Source of the DNA: Patescibacteria group bacterium
GTDB lineage: Bacteria; Patescibacteriota; Gracilibacteria; UM-FILTER-43-11
Length of the DNA stretch: 64,000 nt
Direction: 5' to 3'
Assembly (NCBI GenBank): GCA_018817125.1
Contig: JAHIUN010000004.1
Location: 1-64,000, forward strand
Part shown: piece after piece, positions 1-8,301 of the stretch
Layout of the letters: each line of letters begins with the position of its first letter
Position numbering within the stretch: position 1 is the stretch's first letter
Program-made: the position numbers and the translations under genes
The notes under the pieces: generated by a model
What the model saw: the letters and a program-made list of their open reading frames with translations, nothing else
What the model was told of the DNA's origin: nothing
Databases searched by the model: none

Positions 1-297
1 CAAACGTTGTCTAAAAGCCGCTCGCTCCGCTCACTCTCGGCTCACCCTCACTTCGTTCAGGCGGCCTCACTTTTAGACAACGGCCGGCTCCATGTGAAGG
101 CCTGCTGGCACACTCGCTCCGCTCGCGGCCATCAGACAACAGGCGACTATATAAAATATCAACCTGATAATATATAATTATATCAGGCTAATTCTTCACA
201 TAGTCGCCGGCCGTTAGCGGTCGTGTAATTATCTACGCTAAACCAAAATACCCCTCCTGCGCTAAAGCTTCGGAGGACTACTTCGTCTAGCTTATAA
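1..297. repeat. Gene-free left edge with nested inverted repeats
   Basis: No gene is supported here. The stretch is built from interlocking inverted repeats: 5-17 pairs perfectly with 70-82 (13 bp), 80-88 with 206-214 (9 bp), 142-150 with 200-208 (9 bp) and 163-169 with 181-187 (7 bp). The word CTCGCTCCGCTC occurs twice (near 21 and 114). At 253-276 is a CCTCC...CTAAAGC...GGAGG hairpin of a type also seen at 17249-17273. Whether this is a palindromic element cluster or a structured RNA cannot be told from one copy. Confidence 0.6.
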
Positions 298-606
298 TCA
301 AAGCTGGCTCGGAAACGCGAAGTTGATAAACACCACCAGCCCGAACAAGATCAGGCTAAAAGCAAAAATCACGTATCCCCACGCCGATTCAGCATCTTCT
401 TTTCCTTCATTGATCTGCAGATACAACCCGCTCCCCCCATACAAAAGGGCGATCATGGCAAAGGGAACATCCAGCACACGCATTAAAAAAATCATCGCGC
501 TGGCCATGAAGTCATTCCGAAACGCCAGCGCCACCGCCACATAAGCGAAGGCGAGGATGAAGAACAAAACAGCACTTACGTCATGGAGATTTTTAGTCGT
601 ATTCAT
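298..606 (-). CDS. Small three-helix membrane protein, unknown function
   Basis: A 102-residue protein with three hydrophobic segments at about residues 11-31, 34-60 and 77-98, separated by a charged loop (EGKEDAESA) near residue 68. No family is recognised. It is transcribed away from gatC, with the 649-715 hairpin between the two genes. It ends in TGA, one of the stops showing that TGA is not read as glycine here. An integral inner-membrane protein is all that can be inferred. Confidence 0.6.
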   Translation of the reverse strand: MNTTKNLHDVSAVLFFILAFAYVAVALAFRNDFMASAMIFLMRVLDVPFAMIALLYGGSGLYLQINEGKEDAESAWGYVIFAFSLILFGLVVFINFAFPSQL

Positions 607-648
607 AGTACATCTATCTTATCAAAAACGAACCGATGAAACAACATG

Positions 649-715
649 ACGAAATGACAAGAGAGTCTTATTGAAATCATTTCTTTTTTGTCATATCGTT
701 ACCTCGTCATTTCGT
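649..715. repeat. Inverted word repeat, TCGTNATTTCGTT family
   Basis: 649-658 is a perfect inverted copy of 706-715 (10 bp), and a further copy of the right-arm word (GTCATATCGTT) lies just before it at about 690-700. The same word recurs upstream of dnaB (36843-36883) and, inverted, at 31707-31732, so this is one of the few word families shared by several spacers. Confidence 0.6.
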
Positions 716-724
716 TTAATTAAT

Positions 725-1012
725 ATGAAACTCACTGCCGACGAAGTAAAACACATCGCCAAACTCGCCCGCCTGGGAATAACAGATGAAGAAGTTGAGA
801 AATTCAGCTCCCAGCTTTCGGATATCTTAAGCCATGCCAAAATGCTGGAGGAAGTAGACACGGAAAATGTGGAACCCATCGCCCAGATCACGGGGCTGAA
901 GAATGTGTTGTTTAAAGACGATAAAAAGGACTGTGAGTTTACAGATGAATTATTAAAACAGTCCCCGCAGGACGTTCAGGATAATATGCTAAAAGTTAAA
1001 AATGTATTTTAA
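725..1012 (+). CDS. gatC: Aspartyl/glutamyl-tRNA amidotransferase subunit C
   Basis: Subunit C of the GatCAB transamidase, which converts Glu-tRNA(Gln), and often Asp-tRNA(Asn), to the amide form; GatC wraps around GatA and stabilises it. The 95-residue product has the family length and the typical opening MKLTADEVKHIAKLARLG. An in-frame Met at 671 was rejected because its extra 18 residues are translated from the 649-715 repeat and do not look like GatC. gatA follows after an 86-bp spacer full of inverted repeats; gatB is not in the window. Confidence 0.93.
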   Translation: MKLTADEVKHIAKLARLGITDEEVEKFSSQLSDILSHAKMLEEVDTENVEPIAQITGLKNVLFKDDKKDCEFTDELLKQSPQDVQDNMLKVKNVF

Positions 1013-1093
1013 CCAATTGAAGGCCCATTGAAGACCCAATTGATTGCAAATCTGAATAACGATCAATGGGGTCCTCCATTGGGTCCTCAATAG
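1013..1093. repeat. Inverted word repeats between gatC and gatA
   Basis: The spacer is almost entirely variants of CCAATTGA / CCCATTGAAG and their complement TCAATGGGGTCC / CCATTGGGTCC. For example GACCCAATTGA (1033-1043) is a near-inverse of 1063-1073. Read as coding DNA it yields the artificial N-terminus GSSIGSSIG in front of gatA. It may form a hairpin in the gatCA mRNA. Confidence 0.65.
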
Positions 1094-1098
1094 GAATT

Positions 1099-2544
1099 AT
1101 GATTAATTTAACCCTCGCTGACACACACAAAGGCCTTAAGGAAAAAAAGTTCAGCAGCACTGAGCTGACTCAGGCGTATTTAGATAGAATCGAAAAAACG
1201 GATGATAAGCTCAATTCCTATGTAACCGTAACGAAAGAAGTCGCCCTAGAAACAGCTAAAAAGGCGGACGCGGAAGGAAAATTCAAAAGTCCGGTGGCGG
1301 GTATTCCGATGAATTTAAAAGACATCATCTGTACGGCCGGAATCAAAACGACTGCCTGTTCAAAAATTCTGGAAAACTATATTCCTCCATACAATGCTGA
1401 CGTATGGGCACGGCTGAAAAATGCCGGCGCGGTACTGCTCGGCAAAGCCAATACCGACCAATTCGCCATGGGAAGCAGTTCGGAGACCAGTTATTTTGGC
1501 GTTACGAAAAACCCGTGGGATCCGGAACGTGTGGCAGGAGGGTCTTCCGGCGGACCGGCTGCCAGTGTGGCCGCGGATCAATGTGTTTTTGCCATTGGAA
1601 CCGACACCGGCGGAAGCATACGCCAACCCGCCAGTTTATGTTCATGCGTGGGGCTGAAAGTCAGTTACGGCCGGGTGCCCCGATACGGTGTGATCTCGTA
1701 CGCCTCGTCTTTTGACACCATCGGCCCCGTGACCAAAACTGTGGAAGACGCGGCACTAGTTTTAAATGTGATCGCCGGCAAATCGAATAACGACAGCACG
1801 ACGCCCGATGAACCGGTTCCGGATTACACCAGCTTCTTAAAAACGGACCTAAAAGGGGTAAAAGTAGGAGTACCGAAAGAGTATTTTGAAGGCGTGGAAA
1901 AAGAAACCGCCGAAGCTATCAGTAAAGGGATCGAAACGCTTAAAAAACTCGGCGCGGAAGTGATTGAGGTGAGTTTACCGCTCACTAAATACGCCATCCC
2001 GACTTATTACCTACTGGTTAAATCCGAAGCCAGCACCAACATGGCGCGATACGACGGTGTTAAATACGGCCATACAACCGACGATGCCAAAGAGCTTTTG
2101 GAAATCTACATGAAATCCCGCGCGGAAGGATTTGGCGATGAGGTGAAACGGACGATCATGATCGGGACGTACGCGCTGTCCGCCGGTTATTACGACGCCT
2201 TTTATTTAAAAGCCGCCAAAGTCCGCGCGCTGATGAAACAGGAATATGAAGACATGTTTAAAAAAGTAGACGTGCTGGCGACACCCACCTCCCCTTTCAC
2301 CGCCTTTAAGATCGGCGAAAAGATGGATGACCCGCTTTCAATGTACGCAGCCGACACGCTAACCGTTCCTGCCGGCATCTGCGGACTTCCGGGATTATCG
2401 GTCCCCGCCGGATTCGATCAAAACGGCCTGCCCATCGGCCTTCAGCTTCTGGCTAACCAATATAAAGAAGGAAACCTTTTCCACGTCGGCCACGCTTTTG
2501 AACAGGCAACGGATTGGCATAAAAAGAAACCAGTTATAAATTAG
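1099..2544 (+). CDS. gatA: Aspartyl/glutamyl-tRNA amidotransferase subunit A
   Basis: The glutaminase subunit of GatCAB, an amidase-signature enzyme that releases ammonia from glutamine. The Ser-cisSer-Lys triad is complete: Lys74 in IPMNLKD, Ser149 in AGGSSGG and Ser173 in TDTGGSIRQP, with the same spacing (75 and 99) as known GatA. The product is 481 residues. Start 1099 gives the family-typical MINLTLADTH; an earlier ATG at 1066 lies in the repeat spacer. AGGA at 1092-1095 may act as ribosome-binding site. The last residues differ from a second copy of the gene end at 2640-2672, so the C-terminus looks altered by an insertion. Confidence 0.95.
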   Translation: MINLTLADTHKGLKEKKFSSTELTQAYLDRIEKTDDKLNSYVTVTKEVALETAKKADAEGKFKSPVAGIPMNLKDIICTAGIKTTACSKILENYIPPYNADVWARLKNAGAVLLGKANTDQFAMGSSSETSYFGVTKNPWDPERVAGGSSGGPAASVAADQCVFAIGTDTGGSIRQPASLCSCVGLKVSYGRVPRYGVISYASSFDTIGPVTKTVEDAALVLNVIAGKSNNDSTTPDEPVPDYTSFLKTDLKGVKVGVPKEYFEGVEKETAEAISKGIETLKKLGAEVIEVSLPLTKYAIPTYYLLVKSEASTNMARYDGVKYGHTTDDAKELLEIYMKSRAEGFGDEVKRTIMIGTYALSAGYYDAFYLKAAKVRALMKQEYEDMFKKVDVLATPTSPFTAFKIGEKMDDPLSMYAADTLTVPAGICGLPGLSVPAGFDQNGLPIGLQLLANQYKEGNLFHVGHAFEQATDWHKKKPVIN

Positions 2545-2672
2545 ATTTTTCAATTTGGGTATGCTCCGCTGGGTCCCAAATTGAAAAATAACCGCTCTTT
2601 TGGAAAGGCTGAAAACCTTTTGAAAAGGTTTTCGGAAAACAACGGATTGGCATAAAAAGAAGCCAACATTTT
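2507..2672. repeat. Duplicated gatA 3' end bracketing two hairpins
   Basis: A 22-bp sequence in the gatA 3' end (2507-2528) is repeated exactly at 2640-2661, with a 26-bp match if one mismatch is allowed. The downstream copy reads on as ..DWHKKKPTF-stop (TAA at 2670-2672), which resembles a natural GatA end, while the present gene ends KKKPVIN. Between the copies lie a perfect 14-bp inverted repeat (2546-2559 / 2575-2588) and an 11-bp palindrome (2611-2621 / 2623-2633). The picture fits insertion of about 133 bp into the gene end with target duplication. Confidence 0.75.
2546..2588. terminator. Perfect hairpin after gatA, possible terminator
   Basis: TTTTTCAATTTGGG (2546-2559) pairs with 2575-2588 across a 15-nt loop. 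An A-run precedes and a short U-rich arm follows, so it could terminate gatCA or the opposite-strand gene at 2671. It is also part of the inserted segment described at 2507-2672. Confidence 0.45.
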
Positions 2673-2904
2673 AATCCTCATCCTGTTCCGCCTCTTCCTG
2701 TAAGCCTAACACCAGTAATCTCTGACGAGCCTTTTCAGCAAGAACAGAAAAGGATTTCAGCCGTTGAGTAACATCAGCATATTCCTGGCTGACGGCTTCA
2801 GCGCTTTTTTCATACCGGTGCTGGATCCTGAGCAGTGTCTGTACCTCTTCAAGGGATGGACGGAATCTGCTAAGGGACTGTTTGGTGATACCTGTCATGG
2901 ACAA
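2671..2904 (-). CDS. Short helical hypothetical protein
   Basis: A 77-residue, largely helical and charged protein with an acidic tail (EEAEQDED). No family is recognised. It converges on gatA, and its stop overlaps the TAA of the duplicated gatA end at 2670-2672. No signal peptide or membrane segment is seen. It could be a cytoplasmic coiled-coil protein; its reality rests on good amino-acid composition only. Confidence 0.45.
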   Translation of the reverse strand: MSMTGITKQSLSRFRPSLEEVQTLLRIQHRYEKSAEAVSQEYADVTQRLKSFSVLAEKARQRLLVLGLQEEAEQDED

Positions 2905-2991
2905 CTTATTTAAAAGGCAGATAGAATAATACCAATTTAATGGCTTATTGTCAAATCATAAAAATAGCCGAGCGATGAGCTTACAAGCGCA

Positions 2992-3085
2992 CGCCTGCCG
3001 GCAGGCAGGTAGTCTCGATTTAACTTTGGGTATCCTCTGGTGAGCCCTAAAGCAAATCGGGGCGAAGTTAAGCGAGAAAGTGAAG
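2992..3085. repeat. Quasi-palindromic spacer
   Basis: Between two minus-strand genes, with a GCCTGCCGGCAGGC palindrome at about 2996-3009, and CTCGATTTAACTTTGGG mirrored by CCCTAAAGCAAATCG and AAGTTAAGCGAG. Nothing coding is seen in 2905-3125. Confidence 0.5.
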
Positions 3086-3125
3086 AGTGAGTTCCGTTAT
3101 TTTGGGGGGGTACTGAACCACTTTT

Positions 3126-3434
3126 TTAAAGGGGTTCAGAGTTAAAAAAAACCGCACGTAAGGCGGCTTTTAGTTTATCGCGTAATTCCTGGGTGCGGAC
3201 ATCGGCTTTGATATTAATCTTTGTAAACAGGACATCCGGGTGGTTTTCGCTCAGGTATTCCCATTCCGATTCCGATGTATCCATTATCATCTGGAGTTCC
3301 CCGCGGGTAATGAGGCCCTGACACAAAAAATGATCCGCATTAGTCAGGATCAAATTCAAGCGCTCAAGGGTACTCAGGTCATCCCAGTGACCGTTGGTGG
3401 AGGGCCCCGTCGGTGTAAGGGGGCGGTTTTTCAT
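3126..3434 (-). CDS. Hypothetical protein
   Basis: A 102-residue soluble protein, not recognised. It has a Pro/Thr-rich start (RPLTPTGPST) and a helical body with a DLSTLERLNLIL segment. It lies alone on the minus strand, divergent from the HD-GYP gene. No signal peptide or metal motif is visible. Confidence 0.5.
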   Translation of the reverse strand: MKNRPLTPTGPSTNGHWDDLSTLERLNLILTNADHFLCQGLITRGELQMIMDTSESEWEYLSENHPDVLFTKINIKADVRTQELRDKLKAALRAVFFNSEPL

Positions 3435-3512
3435 TTCTGTTTTCTTATCATATTAGTATAGCATTTCTTAGCCAAAAAATCAAGATAGCCACCATAAAAA
3501 CACAATGAGATT

Positions 3513-3540
3513 TTGACTAAATGAAAAATCGAATTATAAT
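3513..3540 (+). promoter_or_regulatory. Sigma-70-type promoter of the HD-GYP gene
   Basis: TTGACT (3513-3518), 16-bp spacer, TATAAT (3535-3540). It covers an upstream ATG at 3521, so translation must start later, at 3566, giving a leader of about 20 nt. Confidence 0.75.
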
Positions 3541-3565
3541 AATTCCCTCCTCTAACCAAATATCT

Positions 3566-4717
3566 ATGAAAAAGGCTGCCCCAAACCATTCCAGGTTCGA
3601 AGACCGGATGAAAGGCCTCCTACGGGAACAACTGATCGAAGAAAATGACATCGCGGCCAAAGCCCACAAGATCATTGTAGAAGGGCACGTGGAAGCCTTT
3701 TTAGCCGGTGAACATAAAGAGCCTGTGCGGGAAACAGACACGATTGAGTTTTTAGGGGCTGTGCGGCAAAAAGTAGAACGTTTAAAAGCAGTGGACCTGA
3801 AAAACCATGTCCTGTGCCGCCATCTGGAAGAGGGGCAAGTGAGCCCCTTGGCTGAAGAAGCATTGTATTGGGACATTAAAATTCCCGAAGGCCAGCCCCC
3901 GCTGGACTCCAGGGCGGCTCAGGCCATTTTTGAAACGCATGAAAAGCTGACTAAGCTGCCCAAGGAAGCTCACCAGATCATGGCACCACCAAAAATAAGG
4001 AGGGCTTTTGCGGAAAAAGAAACAAAAACCGATTATAAGTTTTCTCCGCTTTACTTTTCTGGTTATTCGCTGGGTCATGGGATCCGAACCGGCATTTACG
4101 CCACATTAACCGCTCAAAAACTGAAAGAAATGGGACAGGAATCGATTGAACCGGACATTGTGGCTCTCACGGGTTTTCTGCACGACATCGGGAAAATACA
4201 GGGAAAGATATTTGATCTTGTCCGCAGTGACAAAAAAATCACCGCTAAAGACCGCCATTTGCTGGACATCATCCGACTGCACCCCGTGGTGGGCATGGTG
4301 GTGTGGAATGAGATATTACATAGAGGGTACATGAGAGAATACCGTAAGATCATCAATGCCATCGTGGTTCATGATCAGATACGGGACGGCATGCTCCAGC
4401 ATCATGTACGACCGGATGGGAAAGGTTACCCTAGTAGCTATCGGATCGACCCGCTTAATATTCCCCTTATCAGCCGGATCATGGCCGTGGCAGATTGCTT
4501 TGACGCCATGACCAGCCATCGGAAATACGCGCAAAAAAAAGAAAATACCGTCGAATATGCCTGCGAAGAATTAAAACGGTGCTCGGGCTTATCGTGGGAT
4601 CGAACCACCACCCGCCACCAAAAACAGGAAGGCCAGTTCGATCCGGATATTGTTAAAGCTTTTTTAGAAATCAATCCAAAACCAATTTTTTATGGGGTCG
4701 AGGCGTCAAACGCTTAG
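3566..4717 (+). CDS. HD-GYP domain protein, putative cyclic-di-GMP phosphodiesterase
   Basis: HD-GYP enzymes hydrolyse cyclic-di-GMP with a bi- or trinuclear metal centre. The 383-residue product has a helical N-terminal part (1-150) and an HD-GYP core: HDIGK at 206-210, LHPVVG at about 238-243, HHVRPDGKGYP at 279-289 and VADCFDAMTS further on. The canonical HHE of this family reads HHV here, so one metal-site residue may be missing and activity is uncertain. Start 3566 was chosen because the earlier in-frame ATG at 3521 lies between the -35 and -10 boxes. A GGDEF cyclase at 39509-40504 is the natural partner. Confidence 0.82.
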   Translation: MKKAAPNHSRFEDRMKGLLREQLIEENDIAAKAHKIIVEGHVEAFLAGEHKEPVRETDTIEFLGAVRQKVERLKAVDLKNHVLCRHLEEGQVSPLAEEALYWDIKIPEGQPPLDSRAAQAIFETHEKLTKLPKEAHQIMAPPKIRRAFAEKETKTDYKFSPLYFSGYSLGHGIRTGIYATLTAQKLKEMGQESIEPDIVALTGFLHDIGKIQGKIFDLVRSDKKITAKDRHLLDIIRLHPVVGMVVWNEILHRGYMREYRKIINAIVVHDQIRDGMLQHHVRPDGKGYPSSYRIDPLNIPLISRIMAVADCFDAMTSHRKYAQKKENTVEYACEELKRCSGLSWDRTTTRHQKQEGQFDPDIVKAFLEINPKPIFYGVEASNA

Positions 4718-4723
4718 CAAATT

Positions 4724-4752
4724 TTGTTTTTTTGTAAGCTTTCCTATATAAT
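4724..4752 (+). promoter_or_regulatory. Promoter of pyrD
   Basis: TTGTTT (4724-4729), 17-bp spacer, TATAAT (4747-4752). The start codon at 4779 leaves a leader of about 20 nt with no Shine-Dalgarno. Confidence 0.7.
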
Positions 4753-4778
4753 TAGCGGCGAGAAAATAACAAAAAACA

Positions 4779-5720
4779 ATGAATATTAGCGTCAATTTCT
4801 GCGGAATCGAATTCCCGAACCCAACCGTGCTGGCGTCCGGCTATTTAGGGGTAACAGGAGCGAGTTTGGCCAACTGTGTAAAGCACGGGTGCGGAGCGGT
4901 AACCGGCAAAACTCTGTTTTTAGAAGAAAGACCAGGGCACCCCAACCCCACGGTACTCACCTACCCCGGAGGCATCATCAACGCGGTCGGTTTGTGCGGG
5001 GAAGGCGTGAAAGAAGGACGGCACGAATTCGAAGTCTTTAAATCTCAATGCCCGCATAATCCTCTTATCGGCAGTGTGGCCGGCAAGAATATTAAGGAGC
5101 TGGTGGAATGCGCCGAGATCATGGACAGCCATCCGGTGGATATGATCGAACTGAACTTGTCCTGCCCGAATGTGGACGATGAAATGGGACGGCCGATCGC
5201 CTGCGACCCTGCCATGACGACCGAGGCGACCGAAGCGGTTAAAAAAGTAGTCAAAAAACCCATCACCGTAAAACTCTCGCCGAACACTGCCAACATCGGC
5301 CTCATCGCCAAACACGCGGAAGCCGCTGGCGCGGATGCCATTACCGCCATTAATACCGTTGGCCCCGGTATGCTGATAGACATTTACACAAGAAAACCGA
5401 TTCTGGCCAATAAAGTAGGAGGTGTTGGCGGCCAGGGTATAAAACCAATTGCCATCCGCTGTGTGTACGACATTTATAAAAACGTCAAAATACCGATTAT
5501 CGGAACCGGCGGCATCAGTAACGGCAAAGACGCGATTGAAATGATGATGGCCGGCGCCAGTTTACTTGGAATCGGTTCCGCCATCGCCTACCACGACATG
5601 AAAGCCTTTAACATGATCATCGACAAGATCAGATCGTTTATGGAAGAGGAAGGCTTCTCGAATGTTGCAGAATTAGTAGGCTTAGCACACGAAAATGCCG
5701 TAGATCCATCTAAACTATAA
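4779..5720 (+). CDS. pyrD: Dihydroorotate dehydrogenase, class 1B catalytic subunit
   Basis: Oxidises dihydroorotate to orotate with FMN, the fourth step of UMP synthesis, in the cytoplasm. The 313-residue TIM-barrel protein has the NLSCPNV motif with Cys129, as in Cys-type class 1 enzymes, VKLSPN, ITAINTVGPG and the phosphate-binding GTGGISNGKDA. Class 1B is inferred because the electron-transfer subunit PyrK follows at 5801, so electrons should go to NAD. A promoter sits 27 bp upstream. pyrE lies further away at 11164. Confidence 0.93.
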   Translation: MNISVNFCGIEFPNPTVLASGYLGVTGASLANCVKHGCGAVTGKTLFLEERPGHPNPTVLTYPGGIINAVGLCGEGVKEGRHEFEVFKSQCPHNPLIGSVAGKNIKELVECAEIMDSHPVDMIELNLSCPNVDDEMGRPIACDPAMTTEATEAVKKVVKKPITVKLSPNTANIGLIAKHAEAAGADAITAINTVGPGMLIDIYTRKPILANKVGGVGGQGIKPIAIRCVYDIYKNVKIPIIGTGGISNGKDAIEMMMAGASLLGIGSAIAYHDMKAFNMIIDKIRSFMEEEGFSNVAELVGLAHENAVDPSKL

Positions 5721-5732
5721 GGCAACATCCTC

Positions 5733-5799
5733 GATTTCTGATCTCAGATCTCATATCTCAGATTTGAATCAGAAATCAGAAATCTGAAATCAGAAATAT
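5733..5799. repeat. Inverted word repeat between pyrD and pyrK
   Basis: GATTTCTGAT (5733-5742) pairs with ATCAGAAATC (5768-5777), and several more half-words of the types ATCTCAGAT and AGAAATC follow, ending directly at the pyrK start. The word is not seen elsewhere in the window. Confidence 0.65.
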
Positions 5800-5800
5800 T

Positions 5801-6592
5801 ATGACAATTCTCTCCCTCAAAGTATCGAACATCATCGAAGAAAACCGTCTGTTTAAAACGTATGTTTTTAAGCACGGCTTAAACGCCCATCCCGGCCAAT
5901 TTGTGATGGTGTGGATGCCGGGCGTGGATGAAGTGCCGATGAGTGTCGGCTGGGTGGAAGCGGATGAATTCCGTATCGGTATCTTTAAAGCCGGCGACTG
6001 CACCACCGCCATCCACGAACAGATCAAAGTCGGTGACCGGCTGGGGATCCGCGGACCGTTCGGCAAAGGATTTGATTTAAAAGATTATAAAAAAATCGCA
6101 CTGGTCGGAGGCGGCTGCGGCACACCGCCTATGCTTTCCATTGCCCAAAAGGCGGTGGAAAAAGGAATCGAGGTGACTGCGATTATCGGCGCGGGAAGTG
6201 AAGAGCTTCTGATTTACGAAAAGGAATTTAAGAAACTGGGCTGTAAAGTATTGGTATCAACGGATGACGGAAGCAAAGGGCATAAAGGATTTGTGACGGA
6301 CGTGCTGGAAAAGGAACTCGAAAAAGGAAAGCAGGATTGTGTGTACACCTGTGGTCCGGAAAAAATGATGGTAAAAGTGATCGAGATCGCAAAAGACCAT
6401 AAAATCCACTCACAAGTCAGCCTGGAACGTTTTATGAAATGCGGATTCGGGATTTGCGGACAATGCTGTATCGACGGAACCGGTCTTCGTGTTTGCAAAG
6501 ACGGCCCGGTATTCGACGGGGAGGTCGCGATGAAGCATAAAGAGTTCGGAAAATACGCGCGAAGCGCCTCCGGGAAACGATGTGACCTTTAA
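5801..6592 (+). CDS. pyrK: Dihydroorotate dehydrogenase electron-transfer subunit
   Basis: The FAD/[2Fe-2S] partner of class 1B PyrD, passing electrons to NAD. The 263-residue protein has an N-terminal FAD-binding barrel (1-95), an NAD-binding part beginning with GGGCGTPP near residue 105, and a C-terminal Cys cluster CGFGICGQCC...VC at about 215-235 for the iron-sulfur centre. It sits 80 bp after pyrD, with a repeat spacer between. Its stop overlaps the stop of the convergent transporter gene in a shared TTAA (6589-6592). Confidence 0.9.
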   Translation: MTILSLKVSNIIEENRLFKTYVFKHGLNAHPGQFVMVWMPGVDEVPMSVGWVEADEFRIGIFKAGDCTTAIHEQIKVGDRLGIRGPFGKGFDLKDYKKIALVGGGCGTPPMLSIAQKAVEKGIEVTAIIGAGSEELLIYEKEFKKLGCKVLVSTDDGSKGHKGFVTDVLEKELEKGKQDCVYTCGPEKMMVKVIEIAKDHKIHSQVSLERFMKCGFGICGQCCIDGTGLRVCKDGPVFDGEVAMKHKEFGKYARSASGKRCDL

Positions 6593-8193
6593 CGCTTTTT
6601 TAAACGCGCATATTTCTGAGTGAGTTTCATGATCTCTTTCAGCAGATCCGCCCCGTTTTCGAGTATGGAACAGGATCCCACAAAACTGCTGCCCGCGTAC
6701 GCCTGGTCGGATTTTAAGCGTTTGATGTGTTCCTGATATCCGCGATTGATGATGGGATCTACGCGATCGACCTGACGGAAAAGAGACGTGTAATCGATAA
6801 GCTGGTGTGGAAATTCATGCTGAACCGCATTCAGAGCCGGCTCCATTTTTGAATAGATCTTTTCAATACTTTTAAGGGATTCGGGCGAAAGCGAAAGGGA
6901 TGAGCGGTTCATGGAACGGGGCTGAAAGCCCAGGTTTTTAGCGGTATCCGCCAATTGTTCTATCAGATTTGAGATGCGCACTAAAAGCACCACTTTTTTA
7001 GCCTCCATTTCGGTTAATGGCCGGCGCGATAATTCCAAAAGCGCTTTCTCGATCTTCTCATCCAGCAGATCCGCCAGGACTTCAAATTTTTCAACCACAT
7101 TAAAGTCGGCTTTTTTAGGATCGCGGATAAACTCAACCGATTTGTTATAGAATTTATAAGCAATAGATAAGGAATAAGAGGCTTCTTTTTCAATCAGGCC
7201 AAAACTCCTGGAATTGGATTTAGGAAGCGCGGCATTAAGATATTTGGTGGCGATCAGCAATTCCTCCTCATCGCTTTTGATTGCTTTTTCAACGAGTTTT
7301 TTAAGCGGCGTTAAAAGGAAGAGAAAAAGCACCGCCGCCCCCACATTAAAAACAGTATGAGCGTTAGCGATCTGCTGAGCCGGAGAACCTCCAAGCGACA
7401 TAATAAAACGGGAGAAAAGGCCGATCAGCGGCCAGATAAGAAGGACACCGACGACATTAAAAATCGTATGAGCCAACGCCGCCCGTCTCGCGAAGACATT
7501 CAGACGAACCGAGGTATAAAGCGCGGTCATGGTGGCGCCGATATTCGTTCCCAGTAAAATGGGAATCCCCTGTTCAAGCGACAGAACGCCGCTCGCCGCA
7601 AAAACCACCACCAAACCGGTCGCCACACTGCTGGAATGCATCAGAGCCGTAAAAACAAGACCGGCCAAAAGCGCAACATAAGGATTGGTCAGATTAGCGA
7701 ACAGGCTGATGACGAAAGGGTGATTTTTGAGCGGTTCAATGGCTTCGGAAATCAGGTTCAGCCCAAAAAACACCAAGCCGAAATAAAAAATACCCCTTCC
7801 GATATAGCGATAGGATTTTCCGAAAAGGCCCAAAAGAAAACCGGCAATAATAAAAATGGGTGCATAAGCGGTCAGTTCAAAGGCGACTAATTGCGCCGTG
7901 ATCGTAGTGCCGACATTTGCCCCCATAATCACGCCCAGACTTTGCGCGAATGAAATAACGCCCGCACTCACCAGGCTAATCGTAATAACAGTAGTAGCCG
8001 TACTGGATTGGATTACAGCGGTCACAATCATACCGACCACTCCTCCTGCAAACCGGTTGCGGGTAGCCCTGCTGATGAGTTTACGAAACCGCTCACCGGC
8101 AAAATGCAGAACTTCATGACTGAAATTCTCAATTCCATGGATAAAGAGGATGAGGCCAACCAGGAACGCCATCACGATTTTCCAGTCGATCAT
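6589..8193 (-). CDS. Na+/phosphate cotransporter family protein with PhoU-like tail
   Basis: A 534-residue NptA/YjbB-type transporter. The N-terminal 310 residues form two repeated membrane halves carrying the QSSTATT and MHSSSVATG signatures of Na/Pi cotransporters (PF02690), each followed by a GANVGTT or GTNIGAT motif. Residues about 330-534 are a soluble helical PhoU-like domain. Sodium-driven phosphate or phosphonate transport is inferred from the family. It stands alone on the minus strand, tail to tail with pyrK. Confidence 0.87.
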   Translation of the reverse strand: MIDWKIVMAFLVGLILFIHGIENFSHEVLHFAGERFRKLISRATRNRFAGGVVGMIVTAVIQSSTATTVITISLVSAGVISFAQSLGVIMGANVGTTITAQLVAFELTAYAPIFIIAGFLLGLFGKSYRYIGRGIFYFGLVFFGLNLISEAIEPLKNHPFVISLFANLTNPYVALLAGLVFTALMHSSSVATGLVVVFAASGVLSLEQGIPILLGTNIGATMTALYTSVRLNVFARRAALAHTIFNVVGVLLIWPLIGLFSRFIMSLGGSPAQQIANAHTVFNVGAAVLFLFLLTPLKKLVEKAIKSDEEELLIATKYLNAALPKSNSRSFGLIEKEASYSLSIAYKFYNKSVEFIRDPKKADFNVVEKFEVLADLLDEKIEKALLELSRRPLTEMEAKKVVLLVRISNLIEQLADTAKNLGFQPRSMNRSSLSLSPESLKSIEKIYSKMEPALNAVQHEFPHQLIDYTSLFRQVDRVDPIINRGYQEHIKRLKSDQAYAGSSFVGSCSILENGADLLKEIMKLTQKYARLKKR

Positions 8194-8239
8194 GTTTTTT
8201 GTGTTTATTGATTAAATCCATTATAGCAAATCAAAAAAA

Positions 8240-8267
8240 TTGAATTAATCAAAAAAAAAGATATAAT
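8240..8267 (+). promoter_or_regulatory. Promoter of the Cys-rich mini-gene
   Basis: TTGAAT (8240-8245), 16-bp spacer, TATAAT (8262-8267), 34 bp before the 14-codon reading frame at 8302. Confidence 0.6.
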
Positions 8268-8301
8268 AGAAGAACCCTCTTATTATTAACCTAAAAATAC
8301 C

